Assembly (NCBI GenBank): GCA_029239755.1
Contig: JARBUI010000011.1
Span: 40,402 to 104,401, forward strand
Length of the DNA: 64,000 bases
Direction of reading: 5' to 3'
From: Clostridia bacterium
GTDB lineage: Bacteria > Bacillota > Clostridia > Lachnospirales > Cellulosilyticaceae
This document shows positions 43,929-52,746 of the stretch, in pieces. The position numbers and the translations under genes are program-made. Every line of letters begins with the position of its first letter. Within the stretch, counting starts at the first letter, position 1. The notes under the pieces are model-generated. The model made no database searches. It was not told where the DNA came from and worked only from the letters and a program-made list of their open reading frames with translations.

Positions 43929-44960
43929 ATGAAAAGAATAACCCTATGGATTATAGCCTGTACCCTAGGACTATCATGTTTCGGGGTACAAGGAAGTGAA
44001 CTCTTAGAGCTGACTTTGGAGAGTGCCGTCTCGCGAGCTAAGACATATAGCACAGAGCTTTCTCAAATAGTAAGGCAGCAGGAGATTAATGGAGCGAAAT
44101 TAACAGCAGCTGCTATTGAGGGAAGTTATAAAACTTATCAAAAGCAGTACTTAGAAAATCAGTACACGGATAAACAAGAAGATGTGCAGGAAAAAGTTAT
44201 AGCGTATGATATGGCTAAGTTGTTTGATGAGATACTACTTAATGAGGCGAAACTTAAGAATATAGAAAACAGCCTTAGAATGGAACAAGTAAGCTTAGAG
44301 ACTCTAAAAGTTAAATTAGGAAAAGGGATGATTAGTCAAACAGCTTTTAATAGTAGTGTGTTATCATACGAAACCGCATTAAATAATAAAGTACAGTTAC
44401 AAGATACAATTAATACTCAGTATTCTACACTCTGTGAAATGATAGGAGCAAGTACCACAAAATTCATTCTAAAAAAAGATCCTATTATGTATGAGCCATT
44501 CGAGATAATAGGGAATCTAGATGGCGTTATAAGTTCAAAAGCAGAACAAAATCTTTCAGTTTGGAAATCACTTGAATCTGCGAGAATTAATCAAGAAATA
44601 GATATAGAAGCGTTGGAAAAAGCTGGTGGGTCCTATGTAACTTATTTAGAGCTGCAAGAAAGTGTTGTAAAAGCACAAGAAACCAGCGAAGCGGCAAAAA
44701 AGCAATTTGAAGATTCTCTTAGAAACAAATATACAGAACTATTACAGCTCCAAGAAAAGTATAAAATTCAAGAAAAGGAGCTGCAGCTTCTAGAAAGACA
44801 ACTTCAAACAAAAGAAAAACAGTATAAGGCAGGTTATGTTTCAAAAACAGAATATGAAAAACTAAAACTTGACTATGAAGAAGCAAAGGTTTCTTTTTTA
44901 GAAACCATAGTCAAACAGCAATATATTAAGGAAATTATAGAAGCACCCTATTTACTTTAA
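43929..44960 (+). CDS. TolC-like (OEP family) coiled-coil secreted protein
   Basis: About 343 residues from ATG 43929 (GAGGGG box). Signal peptide about 1-22 (SCFGVQG), then a mostly helical protein with the two OEP-type turns LGKGMISQTAFNSSVLSYE near 130 and YKAGYVSKTEYEKLKLDYEEAK near 305. Like the protein at 18041 it is much shorter than Gram-negative TolC and may have no beta-barrel. Final gene of the system B export operon. Confidence 0.7.
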   Translation: MKRITLWIIACTLGLSCFGVQGSELLELTLESAVSRAKTYSTELSQIVRQQEINGAKLTAAAIEGSYKTYQKQYLENQYTDKQEDVQEKVIAYDMAKLFDEILLNEAKLKNIENSLRMEQVSLETLKVKLGKGMISQTAFNSSVLSYETALNNKVQLQDTINTQYSTLCEMIGASTTKFILKKDPIMYEPFEIIGNLDGVISSKAEQNLSVWKSLESARINQEIDIEALEKAGGSYVTYLELQESVVKAQETSEAAKKQFEDSLRNKYTELLQLQEKYKIQEKELQLLERQLQTKEKQYKAGYVSKTEYEKLKLDYEEAKVSFLETIVKQQYIKEIIEAPYLL

Positions 44961-45017
44961 AGCAATGAAATAAGTATTTTACAGTAAAAATAAAGATATC
45001 ATTAAAATCAAATTTTG

Positions 45018-45050
45018 AGCAGACTAGGCATATGGCTTAGCCTGCTTTTC
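45018..45050 (+). terminator. Terminator of system B export operon
   Basis: 12-base arms (45018-45029 with 45035-45046) pairing through AGCAG/CTGCT with internal mismatches, followed by TTTTC. Confidence 0.65.
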
Positions 45051-45105
45051 CATTATTTAAGTAAGATTTCTAAAAACATAAGAATAAGTTATAAGAATAG
45101 TATTA

Positions 45106-45147
45106 AGTGATATTGTTACAGAATCTATTAAGAAAAAGGATTATGAT
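45106..45147 (+). promoter_or_regulatory. Crp/Fnr-type site and promoter of CoA-disulfide reductase gene
   Basis: AGTGATATTGTTACA (45106-45120) keeps one arm of the 33823 palindrome intact and half of the other; TATGAT (45142-45147) lies 21 bases after it, against 22 bases in the 33823 case. The identical arm and -10 and near-identical spacing suggest a common regulator, likely the Crp/Fnr protein at 46948. Confidence 0.5.
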
Positions 45148-45246
45148 AGCATTATAGAAATAAATAAAACAGATATATTTTTTTGTTAGAATTAGTTAAT
45201 AATAAGTGATATAGTAAATATAGGGAATAAATTAGGAGGTGCTTAG

Positions 45247-46902
45247 ATGAAAAAAGTACTTATTGTTGGTGGAGTGGCTGCAGGAGCTTCTGCTGCTGCA
45301 AGGCTTAGGAGACTGGATGAAAAGCTCGAGATTATTATGTTTGAGAAGGGTGATTACATTTCTTTTGCTAACTGTGGACTGCCATATTATATAGGCGATG
45401 TTATTGAGGAAAGAGACAGTCTTTTGGTAGCGACGCCAAAATTAATGAAGGATAGGTTTAATATAGATGTAAGAGTTAATAGTGAGGTAGTTAAATTAGA
45501 TACTGCACTTAAAAAAGTTACTGTTGAGTCTAAAGAGAAAGGGATTTATGAAGAGGCATATGATTTTTTAGTTCTGGCGCCAGGAGCTAAACCTTTGGTA
45601 CCTAATATACCGGGTATTCATAGTGAAAAAATATATACGCTAAGAAACATTAGAGATACAGATCAAATCAAGTCGGCCGCAGCGCAGGCTAAATCTGCTA
45701 TTGTTATTGGAGGGGGCTATATAGGTGTTGAAATGGCAGAGAATTTAAGAGAAAGAAATATAGATGTAACACTTGTAGAAGCCGCCCCCCACATTTTAGT
45801 CCCATTTGATGAAGACTTAGTTGTTATTGCTGAAAAGGAAATGAAAGATAAGGGAGTTAAGCTAGTCCTTAACAATGGGGTAAAAGCTTTTAAAGAAACA
45901 GAGACCGGTATAGAGGTAGAACTGCAAAATAACGACATTTATAAAGCAGATCTAGTCGTTTCAGCAATGGGTGTTATCCCAGATACAAGTTTTCTACATG
46001 ATACGGGTATTGCCCTAGGAGTTAGGGGTCATATTTTAGTGAATGAAAAAATGGAAACTAACATTGAAGGCATTTATGCCGGAGGAGATGCAGTTGAGGT
46101 AGTAGATCTTATTAGCGGAATGCAAAGAACTATACCTCTTGCAGGACCAGCTAACAAACATGGGCGTATTATTGCAGATAATATAGGCGGGATTCAAACA
46201 ACTTATAAGCACACCCAAGGAACAACCGTTATTAAAGTGTTTGATTTGACCTTAGCAGCAACTGGCAATAATGAAAGAATCCTTGTGCGTGAGGAAACAC
46301 CTTATGAGGCCATTATTATTCATCCTAATCATCATGCAAGTTATTACCCAGGAGCAAAACAGATTACTTTAAAACTTATTTTTAATAAGACTGGGAAAAT
46401 ATTAGGGGCACAAGCCGTAGGCTATGAGGGCGTTGAAAAGAGAATAGATGTGATTGCCACAACTATAAGACTTGGGGGTACAGTCTATGACCTAACTGAA
46501 CTAGAACTATCCTATGCGCCTCCATTTGGGTCTGCTAAGGATCCGGTTAATTTTGCAGGTTATGTGGCAGAAAATGTACTTACAGGAAAGAGTGATGTTG
46601 TTCATCCAAGAGAACTTGAAAAAATGAGAGAAAATGATCAAGTTGTGATATTAGATGTAAGAACCATTGGAGAAAGAGAAAAAGGAAAAGTAGAAGGCTC
46701 TGTTCATATGAATGTGAATGAACTAAGAAATAACATAGATAAACTTGATAAAAGCAAGGAATATTGGATACACTGTGCGGTAGGACAAAGAGCTTATGTG
46801 GCAGAAAGAATACTTAAACAAGCCGGATTTAAATGTAAAAATATTACGGGTGGCTACAAAACCATCCAAGCTATGGGGATTAATATGCAAACAAACCAAT
46901 AA
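45247..46902 (+). CDS. CoA-disulfide reductase-type NAD(P)H oxidoreductase with rhodanese domain
   Basis: 551 residues. FAD-binding VGGVAAGASAAARLRR, the single redox Cys in ANCGLPYYIG (C43), NAD-binding GGGYIGVEMAE, dimerisation domain about 330-445, and a C-terminal rhodanese domain about 460-545 with active loop HCAVGQRAY. This fusion is known as CoADR-RHD, able to reduce CoA-disulfide, CoA-persulfide or polysulfide. The AGGAGGTG box is strong. A Crp/Fnr gene follows, and a related promoter precedes the ferredoxin/thioredoxin/rhodanese genes. Confidence 0.9.
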   Translation: MKKVLIVGGVAAGASAAARLRRLDEKLEIIMFEKGDYISFANCGLPYYIGDVIEERDSLLVATPKLMKDRFNIDVRVNSEVVKLDTALKKVTVESKEKGIYEEAYDFLVLAPGAKPLVPNIPGIHSEKIYTLRNIRDTDQIKSAAAQAKSAIVIGGGYIGVEMAENLRERNIDVTLVEAAPHILVPFDEDLVVIAEKEMKDKGVKLVLNNGVKAFKETETGIEVELQNNDIYKADLVVSAMGVIPDTSFLHDTGIALGVRGHILVNEKMETNIEGIYAGGDAVEVVDLISGMQRTIPLAGPANKHGRIIADNIGGIQTTYKHTQGTTVIKVFDLTLAATGNNERILVREETPYEAIIIHPNHHASYYPGAKQITLKLIFNKTGKILGAQAVGYEGVEKRIDVIATTIRLGGTVYDLTELELSYAPPFGSAKDPVNFAGYVAENVLTGKSDVVHPRELEKMRENDQVVILDVRTIGEREKGKVEGSVHMNVNELRNNIDKLDKSKEYWIHCAVGQRAYVAERILKQAGFKCKNITGGYKTIQAMGINMQTNQ

Positions 46903-46907
46903 ATATA

Positions 46908-46946
46908 AATACTCTTTTGACAAGATAAGTCAAAGGAGTATTTTGG
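46908..46946 (+). terminator. Terminator-like hairpin overlapping the next gene's ribosome binding site
   Basis: 14-bp stem (46908-46921 with 46929-46942, one G-U), 7-base loop, then TTTT. The right arm contains AAAGGAG (46932-46938), the ribosome binding site of the Crp/Fnr gene start at 46948. Confidence 0.75.
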
Positions 46947-46947
46947 C

Positions 46948-47640
46948 ATGAGAAAGGAAGGGCCTATGGAAATAATATCGAAGTTAGCTAGGGAATATGA
47001 GTTCCTAGATACACTTAGTGATGAGACAAAACGTATTATTGCAGAGCATATTAAGATAAATGAGTATAGTGCTGGATACAAGTTAATTAATGGGACACAA
47101 TCCTGCCAGGGATTTTCTTTTATTCTAAAAGGCATTTTGAGAGTGTACAGAATAAATGATGAGGGACGAGAAGTAACGCTTTACAAGCTAAAACAAGGAG
47201 ACAGCTGCTTTCTTACAACATTATGCGTTTTATCTGATCAAGATCATTATGCATTTGCAGAAGTAGAGGAAGATGCTATACTGGGGATCATACCTATGGA
47301 AATATTTAAAGCATATATTTTAGAAGATAAGGCTTACCTTAAGTATATCTTCAAAAATTTATATGGAAAGTTCGATATGGTTATTGGAGCCCTAGAAAAA
47401 ATTACTTTCGACAGTATTGAAAAGAGAATCATTCACTATTTGAGACAATCAACAGAAAAAACATCAGGTGGAACTGTTATTTATACTACCCACGAAAAAA
47501 TAGCAATAGATATTGGATCTTCAAGAGAAGTTGTAAGCAGAGCATTAAAAGCCCTTGAAAAAAGCGGCCTAATTACATTAGGCAGAGGTAAAATTAAAAT
47601 TTTGGACTTAGGGCTTTTAGAGAAAGCTGAAGTTGTATAA
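46948..47640 (+). CDS. Crp/Fnr family transcriptional regulator
   Basis: 230 residues from ATG 46948 (224 from ATG 46966). Cyclic-nucleotide-binding-like beta-roll about 15-130 and a Crp winged helix about 155-225 with SREVVSRALKALEKSGLI as recognition helix. No N-terminal Cys cluster of the oxygen-sensing Fnr kind is seen. ATG 46948 has a perfect box but it is buried in a hairpin; ATG 46966 has GGAAGGG. Likely controls the CoADR and ferredoxin-like promoters. Confidence 0.88.
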   Translation: MRKEGPMEIISKLAREYEFLDTLSDETKRIIAEHIKINEYSAGYKLINGTQSCQGFSFILKGILRVYRINDEGREVTLYKLKQGDSCFLTTLCVLSDQDHYAFAEVEEDAILGIIPMEIFKAYILEDKAYLKYIFKNLYGKFDMVIGALEKITFDSIEKRIIHYLRQSTEKTSGGTVIYTTHEKIAIDIGSSREVVSRALKALEKSGLITLGRGKIKILDLGLLEKAEVV

Positions 47641-47669
47641 ATTAAAGAGCTCAAGATGGGGAGATGAGG

Positions 47670-48596
47670 ATGAAGCACTTATTTATTATTAATCCTTTAT
47701 CAGGGAAAAAAGACTCAAAAAAGTATGTAAGTGTGATTGAGGAGTATTTTAAAGATAGAAAAGATGAGTACATTATAGAATTTACTCAGTATCCAGGACA
47801 TGCAAAAAAGATTGCAGAAGCCTATTCAAAAATTCAAGATTACCGCATTTATTCAATTGGAGGAGATGGCACTTTAAATGAGGTGCTTAGTGGTATGGCG
47901 GGGACTGGAAGTGTTTTAGGGGTGCTGCCTGGAGGATCATGCAATGACTTCCTAAAATCTTTAAATAATGCAGGTAATATTAATATTGCGAGCAATAAGA
48001 ATATTGGCAGCAATAAGAATATTGCTAGAACGATTGAAGGAGAAGTTATTTCTATTGATTGTGCAAGGACAAAAGATAACTACTTTATTAATATTTTATC
48101 TGTAGGAATTGATGCTGATACTGCGTATGAAGCTGCTAAAATAACAAGAAAGTATAAAATAATAGGAATGATTTCCTACATTTTAGGCTTGATTGTGTTA
48201 TTATTTAAAACTCATTTTTCGCCTAAGTATGATATTCGCATTATTTTAGATGATGAGTTTATTACGGATGGACCTATAGCCCTGTGTGTGTGTACCAATG
48301 GTAAATATTATGGGGGAGGCTTTTCCCCTATACCCTTTACAAAGTTTGATGATGGTTTTATTGATGTATGTTATGTTGAAGCAAAGTCCCTTTGGTATAT
48401 CCTGAAGATATTTCCAAAATTTATGAAAGGTACTCATTTAAATGAACCAGGCGTTCACCTTCGTAAAGCAAGAAAAGTCACTTTAGAGTGTAAGGATGAA
48501 ATGAAAATTAATTTAGAAGGAGAAATTTTATTTGCAAAAGAGATAGAGTTTGAGGTGTTGCCTAAATACATACAAGTGATTCGACCAAGTTCATAA
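47670..48596 (+). CDS. Diacylglycerol kinase-family lipid kinase (YegS/DgkB-like)
   Basis: About 308 residues. N-terminal FIINPLSGKK, catalytic GGDGTLNEVLSG, LPGGSCNDF, and a C-terminal beta domain with VCTNGKYYGGG. Phosphorylates a lipid hydroxyl, usually diacylglycerol. ATG 47670 has GGGGAG 6 bases away; ATG 47664 does not. An unusual 6-residue duplication (NIASNK/NIGSNK) extends a loop after the ligand-binding motif. Short gap from the Crp/Fnr gene, so possibly cotranscribed. Confidence 0.88.
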   Translation: MKHLFIINPLSGKKDSKKYVSVIEEYFKDRKDEYIIEFTQYPGHAKKIAEAYSKIQDYRIYSIGGDGTLNEVLSGMAGTGSVLGVLPGGSCNDFLKSLNNAGNINIASNKNIGSNKNIARTIEGEVISIDCARTKDNYFINILSVGIDADTAYEAAKITRKYKIIGMISYILGLIVLLFKTHFSPKYDIRIILDDEFITDGPIALCVCTNGKYYGGGFSPIPFTKFDDGFIDVCYVEAKSLWYILKIFPKFMKGTHLNEPGVHLRKARKVTLECKDEMKINLEGEILFAKEIEFEVLPKYIQVIRPSS

Positions 48597-48647
48597 CATC
48601 AGGGTTTAGAAGAGATAATTTTAGAGCTATTTAAGGAGGAAAAAAGA

Positions 48648-49643
48648 GTGAGTCAAATTAAATTTGGTATTGTGGGAACAAGCCCGATTGCTAAGAAATT
48701 TATAATGGCATGTAAAGATATCCCCGAGATATTAATATATGGCGTGTATTCCCGAACTGAAGAGATGGGAAGCCAATTTGCAAAAGAGATGAATATCCCT
48801 CATGTTTTTACAAATTACAAGGCCATGCTTGAAACTGAAGATATTGATGCCGTTTACGTGGCATCACCAAATGCATATCATTTTGAACACGTTGATCTTG
48901 CTTTAGAGTATCATAAGCATATTCTATGCGAAAAACCATTTACATCAAATAGTAAAGAGCTAAATTGTCTTATAGAAAAGGCCAAGGATAAAAAATTCTT
49001 AATGATGGAGGCTATGAAACCACTGGCTATGCCAACCTATCATACAATAAAAGAAAACTTAAATAAAATTGGTGAAGTAAGAAAGATTGTTTTTAATTTT
49101 TGCCAGTATTCGTCAAAATACCCAGCTTTCTTAAAAGGTGAAAACCCTAATATTTTTAATCCGGAGTTTTCAGCTGGGGCCTTAATGGATATTGGTATCT
49201 ATTGCATTTATCCTTGTATAGATTTATTTGGTATGCCAAAATCAATGAAGTGTAATGCCAATAAACTAGCGAATGGGATTGACGGAAGCGGAAGTATACT
49301 TTTTGACTATCAAGATAAAGAAGCTGTCATCATGTATTCTAAAATGAATGATTCAAGTCTAGGCAGTGAGATTATGGGTGAACTAGGCAGTATGTTTATA
49401 GATCATATTTCTTCTCCTACGCGCATTGAACTTAGGCAAAAAGGAAAAGAATCAGAGATTATAAGCGAAGGTCTTAAATACGATCCGATGTATTATGAAG
49501 TAAGAGAATTTACAGATGTACTTCTAGAAGGCAAAACAGAATCAGATAAATATAGTTACAAACTATCTTGCGGTGTAATGTCAGTACTAGATGAAGTCCG
49601 AAGACAGGTGCAGGTTATATTTCCAGCAGATAAATCCCTCTAA
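48648..49643 (+). CDS. Gfo/Idh/MocA family oxidoreductase
   Basis: 331 residues. N-terminal Rossmann fold with GIVGTSPIAKKF, the EKPFTSN motif (Lys of the catalytic EKP), and a C-terminal beta-sheet domain with GALMDIGIYCIYP. NAD(P)-dependent dehydrogenase of a sugar or polyol; the group including glucose-fructose oxidoreductase-like and dihydrodiol dehydrogenase proteins is closest by motif. GTG start with AAGGAGG nine bases before it. Substrate unknown. Confidence 0.88.
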   Translation: MSQIKFGIVGTSPIAKKFIMACKDIPEILIYGVYSRTEEMGSQFAKEMNIPHVFTNYKAMLETEDIDAVYVASPNAYHFEHVDLALEYHKHILCEKPFTSNSKELNCLIEKAKDKKFLMMEAMKPLAMPTYHTIKENLNKIGEVRKIVFNFCQYSSKYPAFLKGENPNIFNPEFSAGALMDIGIYCIYPCIDLFGMPKSMKCNANKLANGIDGSGSILFDYQDKEAVIMYSKMNDSSLGSEIMGELGSMFIDHISSPTRIELRQKGKESEIISEGLKYDPMYYEVREFTDVLLEGKTESDKYSYKLSCGVMSVLDEVRRQVQVIFPADKSL

Positions 49644-49647
49644 TCAT

Positions 49648-49682
49648 AAAAGTCCTCTGTGTGATAACCAGAGGACTTTTAT
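49648..49682 (+). terminator. Terminator after oxidoreductase gene
   Basis: Perfect 12-bp stem (49648-49659 with 49669-49680) ending in TTTT; sits between convergent genes and may serve both. Confidence 0.88.
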
Positions 49683-49711
49683 CAAATTAAATCTATACCA
49701 TTCAGTCAGAT

Positions 49712-50731
49712 TTATTCAATGTTTATAATTTTGATAGAAGGAGATTCATATAAGTTAATATACTTTTCATTTATTTTTATAATAGGTCTATAAATGCACT
49801 TAGGGTTTATAAATACAACTTCACCTATTTCACCCGTATCTAGAGTAACGTATACACCAATATAGTAATTTGCAATATTATTGCAGAAGGTAAGCAGCAT
49901 ATTGGGGTCAAACTTTGCAAGGTCATCTGTCAGCAGTATCGCGAGCGTATCAAAGATATGATATTTTTTTCGAAGGAGTTCATAGGAATCTGCAATACCT
50001 AGTATTTTAGCGATACTGTTAATCTGAGAGGAAGTAAGTTTCAGCGGGAATCCTGTTCCGTCACATCTTTCATGATGCGCAAGAATACCCTTAGCAATAG
50101 AAGGATGTAAATCACGCATTTTGCTTACAATATTATAACTATAAATAGGATGTTTCTCATATTCAGCCAGTGCTTCATAGGAGAGGTTCTCAGTTCTGTT
50201 AATCATATCGAAGGCAAGATTAATACTGCCTATATCATGAAGCAGAGCAGCTTTCGTTACATGAGATAAAGTTTCTTTTTCCAAATGCATCCACTTACAA
50301 ATAAGTATCGACAGGAAAGCAACGTTTAGGGAGTGTGTATAGGTTGTATAATCTAATTGTTTAATTAAATTCGTACATCCAATCAAACTATAGTTATGAT
50401 TAAAATCAGAGGAAATGTTAGAACATATCGTTTCAAATTCGCTATAATCAGTTTCTTTTGGCGATACGATCTTACCAAGTACAGATGAGAGAGCTTTGCT
50501 GTACTGTTTATAACTTTCTATCGTTTCAGACGGAAGATTCCATACCTTATTAAAAGAGTCCAGGTACACCCAGATGTCTCCATGAATAAACTTATTAATA
50601 TTTTGCAAGTTTTCTTTTGTGAGCAGCTGATTTTGTCCTATAATAGTTGCCCCGGTGCTTATATCTACTATTGGCTGTGCAGTCACCATACCTGGAATAC
50701 ATTTAGAAACTGGTAATATTATTTTTTGCAT
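49712..50731 (-). CDS. HD-GYP domain protein, probable cyclic-di-GMP phosphodiesterase
   Basis: 339 residues, soluble. HD-GYP domain about 125-300: H133, HD165-166, H194, HH219-220 and GTGFP (225-229) in place of GYP. The usual ADxYDAL segment reads ADSYELL, and the following RPYR is degraded, so activity may be reduced. The N-terminal 100 residues (VSKCIPGMVTAQPI) form the accessory domain common to clostridial HD-GYP proteins. Monocistronic, divergent from the sugar-sensing kinase gene. Confidence 0.87.
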   Translation of the reverse strand: MQKIILPVSKCIPGMVTAQPIVDISTGATIIGQNQLLTKENLQNINKFIHGDIWVYLDSFNKVWNLPSETIESYKQYSKALSSVLGKIVSPKETDYSEFETICSNISSDFNHNYSLIGCTNLIKQLDYTTYTHSLNVAFLSILICKWMHLEKETLSHVTKAALLHDIGSINLAFDMINRTENLSYEALAEYEKHPIYSYNIVSKMRDLHPSIAKGILAHHERCDGTGFPLKLTSSQINSIAKILGIADSYELLRKKYHIFDTLAILLTDDLAKFDPNMLLTFCNNIANYYIGVYVTLDTGEIGEVVFINPKCIYRPIIKINEKYINLYESPSIKIINIE

Positions 50732-50885
50732 GCTATCCCTCTTTTCGCGGTTAATAAGGTATCCTTATCTTATTATATCGTACTTAATCTATTAAATATA
50801 TCGGATAAAAATAAAAAAATAAGAATATCATGGAAATGAATTATTTTATGCAGGTTGACTAAAAACTAGTGATTTTTTAAAAATA

Positions 50886-50914
50886 TTGATAAAAGTTGCA
50901 TATTAAAATATAAT
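50886..50914 (+). promoter_or_regulatory. Promoter of the tandem-sensor two-component operon
   Basis: TTGATA (50886-50891), 17 bases, TATAAT (50909-50914), 35 bases before ATG 50949. Confidence 0.65.
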
Positions 50915-50948
50915 CTAATTAAATAATTTAAATTAAGGTTGTGTAAAA

Positions 50949-52718
50949 ATGATAACAGGGGTTAATAGTATTAAAAACAGAATACTTGTATTCTTCCTTG
51001 CTATATTCTTTATTCCCATTATTACGCTAGGTTTATTTTCTAATGCAGTTTATTCTCATTCAATAGAACAAAATGCTAATGAATATACAGCCCAAATGAT
51101 TAATCAAATTCAAAGTAATATAGAATACTATCTCCAATCAGTAGATAATGTAATGTATTATATATCACAATCACAAGATGTAGTTAATTATCTTAGTGAT
51201 AACAGTACTGCTAATGATAATGTGCCTCTCGAAATAAGGACAAGAGAACTTTTAAGTGTGTATGCACAAACAAGTCCGGAAATTTCGGGAATTCTTATTG
51301 TTAACAGTCGTGATAAATACCTGAGTAACGAATTGGTGAAAAAAAATAGAGATCCGCTTTTAAATGAGGAATGGTATATAGAGGCCGTTAATCATCCTGA
51401 TGTTACCCAATATACAAGTAAGCCCATAGGACGGAATATCAGTGCTTATTCAGAATATAGTGCAGATGAAGTTATTTCTATATCAAGAACAATGAGACAT
51501 CCTAAAACGAATGCAATTACAGGGGTCATTCTCATTGATATGAAACTGAACAAGTTTGAGGAAATTATAAAGAATAATAACATAGGTCAAAAAGGATTCT
51601 TCTACATACTGGATAAAAATAATGATATTGTCTATGCCCCAGTTAATCCTATTATTTATAGAATTAATAATGAGTGGTTTAAAAGTAAATCCGATATCCT
51701 TATTAAAGCTATTAACAATGAGATATTTGAAATTATGGGAGAAACAAGTTTAAAGACTGGATGGCGTACAATAGGGGTTTTTTCAATTGAGGAAATATTA
51801 GAAGATGTTCTTAATATGCAGACCTTCGCAATGATCATTAGTGGTATCACCTTTGTCTTAGCTATTGCTTTAGCTATTATATTTACAAATTCTGTTGTTA
51901 CCCCTATCAAAGAGCTTACGGCACTTATGAAAAGGGCAGAGCAAGGAGACTTGGAAGTTGAATTCGAAGATAGTAAGTATAAAGACGAGTTTGGTGTTTT
52001 AGGTCATAGTTTTAATCATATGATTAAAGAAATTAAGCAGCTTATCGAAATGGTTTATACAGAACAAAGGAATAAGCGTAATGCAGATATAAAAATACTT
52101 CAAGCTCAAATCAAGCCCCACTTTTTATATAATACGCTGGATACAATTCAGTGGATGGCTTCTGATTACGGAGCTAAAGATATTGTTCAAATAGTGGGTG
52201 CGCTAACTAAGCTTTTTAGAATAGCACTCAGTAAAGGTAAAGATGTTATTACAGTTGGTCAGGAAATTGACCATATCAAAAGCTATATGATAATACAAAA
52301 GGCTCGGTATGAAGATAAACTAGATTATACCATAGAGTATGATGAAACCTTACTTGATAAAACCATACTTAAGCTTACTACTCAGCCTATAGTAGAAAAT
52401 GCAATTTATCATGGCATTAAGCAAAAACGTGGTACGGGTAACGTCAAAATAGAATTCTTAAAGGCTGATAACAACATGATAGTTAAGGTAAGCGATAATG
52501 GAGCGGGTATGGACGAGCATAAGTTAAATGAAATCCAAACGATGTTTATGAACGAGAATATAAGATCAGTAACATCAGAAAATGGATCAGGATATGGCAT
52601 ATGTAATGTCCATACAAGAATTAGAATGACATATGGAAATGGCTATGGGCTTCAGTTCTTTAGTAAAGTAAATGAAGGCACCGTAGCTCAAATAACATTA
52701 CCTTTATTAGAATCATAA
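50949..52718 (+). CDS. YesM/LytS-type sensor histidine kinase
   Basis: 589 residues: TM1 about 10-32, Cache-like extracellular domain about 33-290, TM2 about 295-318, HAMP, then His_kinase with QIKPHFLYNTL (H391), HATPase with VENAIYHGI and SDNGAGM. A weak AAGG box precedes ATG. It is followed by its AraC-type regulator and by a membrane-anchored double sugar-binding protein, which probably presents bound sugar to this kinase, as described for XylFII-LytS in clostridia. Confidence 0.9.
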   Translation: MITGVNSIKNRILVFFLAIFFIPIITLGLFSNAVYSHSIEQNANEYTAQMINQIQSNIEYYLQSVDNVMYYISQSQDVVNYLSDNSTANDNVPLEIRTRELLSVYAQTSPEISGILIVNSRDKYLSNELVKKNRDPLLNEEWYIEAVNHPDVTQYTSKPIGRNISAYSEYSADEVISISRTMRHPKTNAITGVILIDMKLNKFEEIIKNNNIGQKGFFYILDKNNDIVYAPVNPIIYRINNEWFKSKSDILIKAINNEIFEIMGETSLKTGWRTIGVFSIEEILEDVLNMQTFAMIISGITFVLAIALAIIFTNSVVTPIKELTALMKRAEQGDLEVEFEDSKYKDEFGVLGHSFNHMIKEIKQLIEMVYTEQRNKRNADIKILQAQIKPHFLYNTLDTIQWMASDYGAKDIVQIVGALTKLFRIALSKGKDVITVGQEIDHIKSYMIIQKARYEDKLDYTIEYDETLLDKTILKLTTQPIVENAIYHGIKQKRGTGNVKIEFLKADNNMIVKVSDNGAGMDEHKLNEIQTMFMNENIRSVTSENGSGYGICNVHTRIRMTYGNGYGLQFFSKVNEGTVAQITLPLLES

Positions 52719-52746
52719 ATATGTTTAAAAAAGGAAGTGACTTGAG

